A program made the position numbers and the translations under genes. A DNA stretch of 64,000 nucleotides from Catenisphaera adipataccumulans (GTDB lineage Bacteria; Bacillota_I; Bacilli_A; Erysipelotrichales; Erysipelotrichaceae), in contig NZ_JACHHK010000004.1 of assembly GCF_014202755.1 (NCBI RefSeq), positions 62,001 through 126,000 on the forward strand, read 5' to 3'. Position 1 is the first letter of the stretch; each line of letters begins with the position of its first letter. The notes beneath the pieces are model-generated. The model was not told the DNA's origin. It made no database searches and saw nothing but the letters and a program-made list of their open reading frames with translations. Below are positions 58,205 to 64,000 of the stretch, one piece after another.

Positions 58205-58783
58205 ATGAAACGAGGTCTATTGATCATCCTGAGCGGCCCCAGCGGCGTCGGCAAAGGAACGATTCGAAAATATTTTGAAAAGAACGAAAGGCTCCGTCTG
58301 GCTTATTCGATTTCCATGACCACACGTAAACCGCGTGCAGGCGAAGTCGACGGCAAAGATTATTATTTTACGACAAAAGAGGACTTTCAAAATCGGGTCA
58401 AGAACGGTGAACTGCTTGAATATGCGGAGTTTGTCGGCAACTATTATGGCACACCGTTAAAAGAAGTGGAGCGCCTTCGTGATGAAGGCAAGAACGTTCT
58501 GCTTGAAATTGAAGTGCAGGGCGCGACCCAGGTGCAGAAAAAGTGCCCGGATGCCATCAGCATCTTCATCATTCCGCCTTCGATGGAAGAATTGGAAGCG
58601 CGGATCCGCGGCCGGCGCAGCGAGCCGGAAGAGATCATTCAGCAGCGTTTGGCCAAAGCCGCCAACGAGATGAAAATGATCGCGCAGTATAAATATATTG
58701 TCTGCAACGATGATCCGAAACTGGCAGCGGAGCTGATCGAAACCATCATCCTGCGCCATATGGAGCTGGAAGAAAACAAATAG
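58205..58783 (+). CDS. gmk: Guanylate kinase
   Basis: 192 residues. It phosphorylates GMP to GDP with ATP. The P-loop is SGPSGVGKGTIRK (about residues 10-22) and the GMP-binding region includes SMTTRKPRAGEVDGKDYYF and EYAEFVGNYYGTP. The lid and C-terminal parts (EARIRGRRSEPEEIIQQRLAKA) are complete. A strong AAGGGAG site and a consensus promoter lie upstream. It precedes the rimP-nusA-infB cluster, and the 94-bp spacer to rimP holds a hairpin. Confidence 0.96.
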   Translation: MKRGLLIILSGPSGVGKGTIRKYFEKNERLRLAYSISMTTRKPRAGEVDGKDYYFTTKEDFQNRVKNGELLEYAEFVGNYYGTPLKEVERLRDEGKNVLLEIEVQGATQVQKKCPDAISIFIIPPSMEELEARIRGRRSEPEEIIQQRLAKAANEMKMIAQYKYIVCNDDPKLAAELIETIILRHMELEENK

Positions 58784-58833
58784 GCCTTGATTCCGGCCTG
58801 GAAATATGATAGATTTTTCATGTATCGAACAAC

Positions 58834-58862
58834 AGGAGTGGGTAAAACCACTCCTTCATTTT
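58834..58862 (+). other. Hairpin upstream of rimP
   Basis: AGGAGTGG (58834-58841) pairs with CCACTCCT (58848-58855) with a 6-base loop and is followed by TCATTTT. It could be a weak terminator of gmk or a 5'-UTR element of the nusA operon. Confidence 0.5.
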
Positions 58863-58877
58863 GGAAGGAGAAACCGA

Positions 58878-59333
58878 ATGGATGAATTGAAACAAAAAAT
58901 TCGCGAGATCCTGGCATCCAAAAACTGCCGTTTGTACGAGCTGGAATGGCTGACCAACCAGAAACCGCCCGTGCTGCGCGTATCCGTCGATAAAGACGGC
59001 GGGGTGGACCTGGATACCTGCGCGGATTGTTCTGAAGCCATCAGTCAGATGTTGGATGAAGAAGACTGGAATGATTCAGAATACAATCTGGAAGTTTGTT
59101 CGCCCGGTGCCGAACGGGAACTGAAGACCGATGAACAAATCGAACAGGCCATCGGTTCATATATATATGTGAAGCTCAAAGACCCGAAGCAAGGTCTGGA
59201 CCACGTATTCGGCGATCTAAAAGCAGCCAACGATGATACGGTCACCGTTGCCTATCGTGTAAAGACACGAACCAAAACCATTGAAATTGAAAAAACAAAT
59301 ATTTCTGTCATCATGACAGCGGTCAGAATATAG
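58878..59333 (+). CDS. rimP: Ribosome maturation factor RimP
   Basis: 151 residues from ATG 58878, which has GGAAGGAG upstream; the in-frame extension to 58806 covers the hairpin and is unlikely to be translated. The N-terminal domain carries YELEWLTNQKPPVLRVSVDKDGGVDLDTCADCSE, and the SM-like C-terminal domain has LEVCSPGAERELKTDE. RimP assists assembly of the 30S subunit, especially at the pseudoknot and head. It begins the rimP-nusA-ylxR-ylxQ-infB-rbfA operon, conserved in many bacteria. Confidence 0.93.
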   Translation: MDELKQKIREILASKNCRLYELEWLTNQKPPVLRVSVDKDGGVDLDTCADCSEAISQMLDEEDWNDSEYNLEVCSPGAERELKTDEQIEQAIGSYIYVKLKDPKQGLDHVFGDLKAANDDTVTVAYRVKTRTKTIEIEKTNISVIMTAVRI

Positions 59334-59343
59334 GAGAAGAAAA

Positions 59344-60960
59344 GTGAAAGTTAACGTAGAACAGTTGAAAGCCGCATTTTTAGGCATTGAAGAAGATCGG
59401 CAGTTGTCGCCGGAAATTGTAGAAAATGCGTTGAAAGACGCTTTGACCAAAGCGTATCAGAAACACGTCGGCTTAAGTGATGCCCATGTGCGGGTCGAAA
59501 TCGATAAAGGCAATATCCACGTCATTCCGCAACTTGAAGTGGTCGAAGAAGTCACCGATGATGAATTCGAGATCTCGCTGGCAGATGCGCAGGCAGTCAA
59601 GCCGGATGCGCAGATCGGCGATATGATCGATGAAGAAGAAGCGGATATTTCTGAATTTGACCGGGTCGAAGTTGTTTTGGCAAAAAATGTCATGAAACAA
59701 AAGATCCGTGAAGCGGAAAAACAAATTATTTATGAAGAATACCACGACAAGGTTGACGAGATGGTCTCCGGCCGCATTGAAACGGTCGAAGATAAATTCG
59801 TCATTGTCAATATCGGCAAGGCCTCTGCTATGCTGCGGCGTTCTCAGCAGATCCCGACGGAAACCTATACCGAGGGGCAGATGATCAATGTCGTGATCAC
59901 AGAGGTCAACCAGGAAGGCAAAGGGGCCCAGGTCCTTGTCTCCCGCAGCACGCCGACGCTGGTGCGCCGTTTGTTTGAAAAAGACGTGCCGGAAATTTAC
60001 CAAGGTGTGATCGAGATCAAAGCCATTGCCCGTGAGCCGGGCGAACGCTGCAAGATCGCGGTCTATTCGCACAATGAAAACATCGATCCGATCGGCGCCT
60101 GCATCGGTCCGAAGGGACAGCGGGTACAGAAGATCATTGAAGAACTGCACGGGGAGAAGATCGATATCTTTGAATGGTCCGACAACATCAGTGAATTTAT
60201 CAAGAATGCACTGAGTCCGGCTGAAACCATTGCAGTTTTCCCGAATGAAAACGTTGAACGCGGACTGATCGTTGTCGTGCCGGATAACCAGCTGTCGCTG
60301 GCCATCGGCCGCAAAGGCAAAAATGCCCGCCTCGCTGTGAAGCTGACCAATCGTAAGATCGATATCAAATCCGTTTCCGAAATGGAAGAACAAGGCATCG
60401 ATTATATGGCGTTGGCTGATGCAATGCAGGAAGAATACGAGCAGAAAAAGGCAAAAGATCTGGCATACCGTCAGCAGGAAAAGATCGACGCGCTGAAAAA
60501 TGAAGCGCAGGAAATCCAGGATGTCGAAGATGTTGATTTCACATACGGTGAAGAAGAATTCGAAGAGGAAAATCCGAATCGGAATGTGAAGACAATGTTC
60601 GAAGACGAACAGGAAAAGAAAGAACAGGATGAGATGGAAGAGGCAGCCCGACTGGCAAAAGAAATGCGGAAAAACAAATCAGCCAGCGATGTCAAAGAGT
60701 ACACTTCCAAGTTTGAAGATTTTGCGGATGCTTCGAATAAGTCGAACGAACAGCCGGCTGCCAAACCGAAAAAGAAATCTGAACCAAAAGAAACAGCTAA
60801 GGTCGAGATCGAAGTCAAGAAGCCTGCTTATGATGAGCAGATGAAACCAATCTATTCCGAAGAAGAACTGGAAGAGATCGAAGAGGCGGAAGATGAAGAG
60901 AACGATCGTTGGGATGATGATATCGACTACGAAGAATTTGATTCCTACTACGATGACTAG
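59344..60960 (+). CDS. nusA: Transcription termination/antitermination factor NusA
   Basis: 538 residues with GTG as start codon (59344), preceded by AGGAGAAG. Domain order: N-terminal RNA polymerase-binding domain (~1-125), S1 domain (MVSGRIETVEDKFVIVNIG), then KH1 (IGACIGPKGQRVQKI) and KH2 (LAIGRKGKNARLA), ending near residue 350. The usual protein would end near there; this one continues for ~180 residues of strongly acidic, low-complexity sequence (FEEENPNRN, EEELEEIEEAEDEEND) to DSYYDD. The core modulates pausing and termination. The acidic tail is unusual in length and may bind basic partners. It is 8 bases from ylxR. Confidence 0.96.
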   Translation: MKVNVEQLKAAFLGIEEDRQLSPEIVENALKDALTKAYQKHVGLSDAHVRVEIDKGNIHVIPQLEVVEEVTDDEFEISLADAQAVKPDAQIGDMIDEEEADISEFDRVEVVLAKNVMKQKIREAEKQIIYEEYHDKVDEMVSGRIETVEDKFVIVNIGKASAMLRRSQQIPTETYTEGQMINVVITEVNQEGKGAQVLVSRSTPTLVRRLFEKDVPEIYQGVIEIKAIAREPGERCKIAVYSHNENIDPIGACIGPKGQRVQKIIEELHGEKIDIFEWSDNISEFIKNALSPAETIAVFPNENVERGLIVVVPDNQLSLAIGRKGKNARLAVKLTNRKIDIKSVSEMEEQGIDYMALADAMQEEYEQKKAKDLAYRQQEKIDALKNEAQEIQDVEDVDFTYGEEEFEEENPNRNVKTMFEDEQEKKEQDEMEEAARLAKEMRKNKSASDVKEYTSKFEDFADASNKSNEQPAAKPKKKSEPKETAKVEIEVKKPAYDEQMKPIYSEEELEEIEEAEDEENDRWDDDIDYEEFDSYYDD

Positions 60961-60968
60961 GAGGTTTT

Positions 60969-61226
60969 ATGCGTAAAGTCCCGATGAGAAAATGTGTTGT
61001 GACCCAGGAACGATTCCCGAAAAAAGAATTGATCCGGGTGATCCGCACACCGGAGCAGACCATTGAAGTGGATCTGACCGGCAAGAAAAACGGCCACGGT
61101 GCTTATGTTTCCAAGCGCAGAGAAACCATTGAACTGGCCCGTAAAAATAAAGCTCTGGACCGTGCGTTAGGCCAGCCCGTGCCGGATGAGATCTATGATC
61201 AATTGATGGAGCTAGTGAGTGAATAA
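60969..61226 (+). CDS. ylxR: RNase P modulator RnpM (YlxR)
   Basis: 85 residues in the conserved position after nusA. The signature MRKCVVTQERFPKKELIRVIR contains the VVTQERFPK turn of the YlxR fold; the related CxxT/S motif typical of the family is RKCVVTQ. The C-terminal half has GRGAYVSKR-like sequence (GHGAYVSKRRETIELARKNKALDRAL). The family has been reported to bind and modulate RNase P RNA. AGGAGG lies 4 bases upstream of the ATG, and the gene overlaps ylxQ by 8 bases. Confidence 0.92.
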   Translation: MRKVPMRKCVVTQERFPKKELIRVIRTPEQTIEVDLTGKKNGHGAYVSKRRETIELARKNKALDRALGQPVPDEIYDQLMELVSE

Positions 61227-61506
61227 AAAAGTTGTTTCGCTCTGTCAGCTTGCGTTCCGTGCCGGCAAGGTCAGCTATGGATCCCGTCTGATCCCGTCGA
61301 TCCAGACCCGGCAGGCAAAACTAGTTTGTCTGTCGCCGTTCTGCGGCAAAAACCGGACCAAAAAGCTGCACGACAAATGCGCATTTTATCACATTCCCTG
61401 TCTGACACTGGCGGATTGGGATGCGATCAGTAAGAAATCAATACAGTCGTTTGCGATCCTCGACGAAGGATTTGCACAAGCGATCTTAGAAGAAATGAAA
61501 GGATAG
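61219..61506 (+). CDS. ylxQ: L7Ae-family RNA-binding protein YlxQ
   Basis: 95 residues with a GTG start overlapping ylxR. The fold is that of ribosomal L7Ae/L30e-like kink-turn binders (CQLAFRAGKVSYGSRLIPSIQTRQAKLVCLSPFC and IPCLTLADWDAISKKSIQSFAIL). Its job in bacteria is uncertain, but it is a conserved companion of nusA and infB. TGATGGAGC lies upstream. It ends 10 bases before infB, consistent with co-transcription. Confidence 0.9.
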   Translation: MNKKVVSLCQLAFRAGKVSYGSRLIPSIQTRQAKLVCLSPFCGKNRTKKLHDKCAFYHIPCLTLADWDAISKKSIQSFAILDEGFAQAILEEMKG

Positions 61507-61516
61507 GTGAGTGTGA

Positions 61517-63418
61517 ATGGCATATAACAACAGTCGTCAACGTAACAAACGTAAAAACAACCACAACCGCAACAACCACAACCGCAACAACCGCAATCGG
61601 AACAACCGCGGCAATAACCGTCATAAGCAGCAGGCGGCACCGCGCAGACAAGAAGAAAAAGTAACAGAAATCACGTATTCTCAGCCGATCACGGTCGGAC
61701 AGCTGGCTAAATTGATGCATCGAAACAGTTCTGAGATCATCAAGTTCCTGTTTATGTTGGGAAATATGTCCACCATCAACACAACCATGAGCGATGATGA
61801 TGTGGAATTGGTTTGCGCACAGTTCGGTGTGGAATGCCATAAAGAAGTGGTCATCGAAGAAGATGATATCGAGGATCAGTTAAAGAATATTGAAGAAGAT
61901 GAATCCAAGCTGCAGCCGCGTCCGCCGGTCGTTACGATCATGGGCCATGTTGACCATGGTAAGACCACACTGCTGGATACCATTCGGAAAACGAACGTCA
62001 TCGAGGATGAATTCGGCGGCATCACGCAGCACATTGGTGCCTATCAGGTATCACTGCACGGCCGAAAGGTCACTTTCCTGGATACACCGGGACATGAAGC
62101 CTTTACGGCGATGCGTGCCCGCGGAGCACAGGTAACCGATATTGTTATTATTGTAGTTGCTGCTGATGACGGTGTCATGCCGCAGACCAAGGAAGCCGTC
62201 GACCATGCGAAAGCGGCCGGCGTGCCGATCGTCGTGGCCGTCAACAAGATCGATAAACCGGGTGCCAACCCGGATCGGGTCATGAATGAAATGGCTGAAT
62301 TAGGCATCATGCCGGAAGAATGGGGCGGCGATACCATTTTTCAGCGCATCTCAGCGAAGACCGGCGAAGGCGTCAACGATCTGTTGGAAACGATGCTATT
62401 AGTAGCTGATATGCAGGAACTGAAAGCCAACCCAGATGCATTGGCCAGCGGTACAGTGATCGAAGCAAAATTGGATAAAGGCCGCGGCCCGGTTGCTACG
62501 CTGCTCGTACAGCGCGGTACGCTGCATACGGGGGACAGCGTCGTGGTCGGCACCAGCTACGGCCGTATCCGCCGCATGACCAATGATAAACACAAAGAAG
62601 TCAAGAAAGCGACACCAAGCATGCCGGTGGAGATCATCGGTCTGAGCGAAGTGCCGCGTGCCGGAGATGTCTTCATGACCTATACCGACTATAAAAAAGC
62701 CCAGACGATCGCTTCCCAGCGTCTGGAAAAACAGATCTTGAAAGAGCGCAATGCCTCAAGTGCGATGTCGCTGGAAGATCTGGCCCGCAAGATCGACGAA
62801 GGTGATGTAAAGGAAATCAATGTCGTCATCAAAGCCGATGTGCAGGGCTCTGCCGAAGCGCTGAAGGCTTCCATGGAAAAACTGGAAGTCGAGAATGTCC
62901 GTGTCAATGTCATCCGTTCAACGGTCGGTACGATCAGTGAATCGGATATCATGCTGGCGAGTGCTTCTGATGCGATCATCTACGGATTTAATATCCGCCC
63001 GAGCGCGGCGATCCGGAAGAAAGCCGAAGAAGAACATGTTGAGATCCGTCTTCACAACATCATCTACAAGGCATTGGAAGAATTGGAAAGTGCCATGAAA
63101 GGTATGTTGGCGCCGGTCTACGAAGAAGTTACGCTTGGTCAGGCAGAAGTCCGCAAGACGTACAAAGTTTCCCGCATTGGAACGATTGCCGGCTGTATGG
63201 TCACGGATGGTGTGGTCAAACGCGACTGCAAGGCCCGCGTGATCCGCGATGGTATCGTGATCTACGATGGTAAACTGGGTTCGCTGAAACGTTTCCAGGA
63301 CGATGTGAAAGAGGTAACGTCCGGCTTCGAATGCGGTCTGACCATCGAGAATTTCAATGATATCAAAGTTGACGATATCATCGAAACCTATGAGGACCAA
63401 GAGGTAGAACAGGAGTAA
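61517..63418 (+). CDS. infB: Translation initiation factor IF-2
   Basis: 633 residues. A short N-terminal region is made almost wholly of Asn, Arg, His and Lys in near-repeats ([17 protein letters not shown]), then the IF2 N-domain ([25 protein letters not shown]). The GTPase core has [24 protein letters not shown] and NKIDKP. Domains II-IV follow, with [20 protein letters not shown] and a C-terminal domain able to bind fMet-tRNA. It is a short IF2 form without the long N-terminal extension seen in enterobacteria. Start ATG 61517 behind GGATAGGTGAGTG. It is directly followed by rbfA. Confidence 0.97.
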   Translation: MAYNNSRQRNKRKNNHNRNNHNRNNRNRNNRGNNRHKQQAAPRRQEEKVTEITYSQPITVGQLAKLMHRNSSEIIKFLFMLGNMSTINTTMSDDDVELVCAQFGVECHKEVVIEEDDIEDQLKNIEEDESKLQPRPPVVTIMGHVDHGKTTLLDTIRKTNVIEDEFGGITQHIGAYQVSLHGRKVTFLDTPGHEAFTAMRARGAQVTDIVIIVVAADDGVMPQTKEAVDHAKAAGVPIVVAVNKIDKPGANPDRVMNEMAELGIMPEEWGGDTIFQRISAKTGEGVNDLLETMLLVADMQELKANPDALASGTVIEAKLDKGRGPVATLLVQRGTLHTGDSVVVGTSYGRIRRMTNDKHKEVKKATPSMPVEIIGLSEVPRAGDVFMTYTDYKKAQTIASQRLEKQILKERNASSAMSLEDLARKIDEGDVKEINVVIKADVQGSAEALKASMEKLEVENVRVNVIRSTVGTISESDIMLASASDAIIYGFNIRPSAAIRKKAEEEHVEIRLHNIIYKALEELESAMKGMLAPVYEEVTLGQAEVRKTYKVSRIGTIAGCMVTDGVVKRDCKARVIRDGIVIYDGKLGSLKRFQDDVKEVTSGFECGLTIENFNDIKVDDIIETYEDQEVEQE

Positions 63419-63419
63419 C

Positions 63420-63767
63420 ATGTCTTTAAAACAAGAACGCCTGGACATGATCATGCAGCGTGAGATATCCAATATTCTGCAGTTTGAGATGAAAAATCCC
63501 AAACTTGGATTTGTGACCGTAACCGATGTCCAATGTACGCGTGACTTGTCACAGGCCAAAGTTTATGTGTCGTTTTTAGGCAAACAGGAACGAAACGATG
63601 CCGGTCTGCGGATCCTGAATTCTTCCAAAGGTTATATCCGGAGCAATTTGGCAAAAAAGCTGACCATCCGGAAAGTGCCGGAATTGATCTTTATTCAGGA
63701 TAAAAGTCTGGAGCAGGGCAATCGGATCGATCAGATCCTGCATGACATCGACGAACAGGAAAAGTAG
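63420..63767 (+). CDS. rbfA: 30S ribosome-binding factor RbfA
   Basis: 115 residues. The family N-terminus reads QERLDMIMQREISNILQFEMKNPKLGFVTVT, a KH-like fold that docks on the 30S subunit, followed by LSQAKVYVSFLG and the C-terminal IRKVPELIFIQDKSLEQGNRIDQIL. It takes part in 16S rRNA maturation and cold adaptation. The ATG is one base after the infB stop, with CAGGAG overlapping the end of infB. It closes the operon and is followed by a terminator. Confidence 0.96.
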   Translation: MSLKQERLDMIMQREISNILQFEMKNPKLGFVTVTDVQCTRDLSQAKVYVSFLGKQERNDAGLRILNSSKGYIRSNLAKKLTIRKVPELIFIQDKSLEQGNRIDQILHDIDEQEK

Positions 63768-63773
63768 AAATAT

Positions 63774-63810
63774 ACGCATTTGTACAGTTGTGTGCAAATG
63801 CGTTTTTTTA
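63774..63810 (+). terminator. Intrinsic terminator after rbfA
   Basis: ACGCATTTG (63774-63782) pairs with CAAATGCGT (63795-63803), with a partly paired loop, and is followed by a T-run. Confidence 0.85.
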
Positions 63811-63867
63811 TATTATCTTGAATAAGCGGTTAAAAGAAAAAAAGATAAAAAATTATTTGTGAAATTT

Positions 63868-63896
63868 TTGACAACCTTATATTTTCATGATATGGT
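63868..63896 (+). promoter_or_regulatory. Promoter of the thiolase gene
   Basis: A consensus TTGACA (63868-63873) lies 17 bp before TATGGT (63891-63896). TGGAGGT follows as the ribosome site 6-7 bases before the ATG. Confidence 0.7.
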
Positions 63897-63923
63897 ATAT
63901 CCGTAAATATTGGAGGTAAAAAC

Positions 63924-64000
63924 ATGGAAACAAAAGAAGTTGTAATTGTTAGTGCCTGCCGTACAGCCATTGGTAAATTCTTAGGGGAATTTAAAAATGT
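63924..64000 (+). CDS. Acetyl-CoA acetyltransferase (thiolase), 5' fragment
   Basis: Only about 25 codons are inside the window. The N-terminus METKEVVIVSACRTAIGKFLG is the standard opening of thiolase II enzymes (VIVSAxRTxIGxFxG). Thiolases condense two acetyl-CoA to acetoacetyl-CoA in butyrate or related pathways, or cleave it. The active-site Cys lies further downstream, beyond the window, so activity cannot be judged. It has its own promoter and does not belong to the infB operon. Confidence 0.85.
   Translation, partial: METKEVVIVSACRTAIGKFLGEFKN

Noticed and set aside
59473-60393. A 306-codon minus-strand frame opposite nusA
   Set aside because: It is antisense to the S1/KH region of nusA, and no signal supports its expression.
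61560-61640. The repetitive AACAACCGCAAC-like DNA at the start of infB as a tandem repeat array or CRISPR
   Set aside because: It is in frame, encodes the Asn/Arg-rich IF2 N-terminus, and lacks regular spacers.

Overview
The window reads as a chromosomal segment of a low-to-mid GC Firmicute, most likely a gut-living member of the Erysipelotrichia. This is an inference from gene content: five T-box leaders, sortase-anchored surface proteins, a Gram-positive comG operon, a conjugated bile-salt hydrolase-like enzyme, an RqcH/NFACT protein and the gene order sepF-ylmH-ileS and rimP-nusA-ylxR-ylxQ-infB-rbfA. No rRNA, tRNA, CRISPR array or transposon was seen. UAG is used as an ordinary stop codon elsewhere in the window.

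Layout. 1-6.6 kb: end of a penicillin-binding protein, rpmG, a metallo-beta-lactamase-fold hydrolase, a seven-gene comG competence pseudopilus operon with heavily overlapping genes, and an opposing wall-anchored repeat protein. 6.8-12.4 kb: a choloylglycine hydrolase-family enzyme, a UMF1-type MFS transporter and a three-gene ABC-2 exporter. 12.4-15.1 kb: T-box-Leu and leuS. 15.3-22.3 kb: a more AT-rich locus whose order (large tip adhesin, signal-peptidase-like protein lacking its serine, two-domain isopeptide pilin, class B sortase, basal pilin) is that of the streptococcal FCT/Spy0125-0130 pilus locus. Its adhesin gene carries an in-frame amber codon where TGG is expected.

22.3-29.8 kb: T-box-Tyr and tyrS, then a leftward shikimate operon (aroE-aroK fusion, aroF, yhcC) divergent from aroD, with an attenuator-like leader that could encode a Tyr/Phe-rich peptide, followed by hpf, sepF and ylmH. 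29.8-46.6 kb: amino-acid supply, with T-box-Ile/ileS, the leftward ilvB-ilvN-ilvD-ilvA operon, T-box-Trp/trpE-trpG (trpG carries only the N-terminal fragment of trpD), T-box-Leu/leuA-leuC-leuD-leuB, and ilvE.

46.7-56.4 kb: a TMEM175-type channel gene, purC, and apbE divergent from an Rnf operon in the order C-D-G-E-A-x-B. Here x is an unassigned 59-residue Cys4 membrane protein and RnfB is reduced to its membrane anchor and first Fe-S domain. ApbE would attach FMN to RnfG and RnfD, so these genes form one redox-driven ion pump module. A sortase-type adhesin follows. 56.5-64 kb: NFACT/RqcH, gmk, the nusA-infB translation operon, and the start of a thiolase gene.

The strongest candidates for something undescribed are the Cys4 protein with the minimal RnfB inside the Rnf operon, the FCT-like pilus with its unusual ITITG sorting signals, Ser-less SipA-like protein and amber-interrupted adhesin, and the aromatic leader upstream of aroE-aroK.
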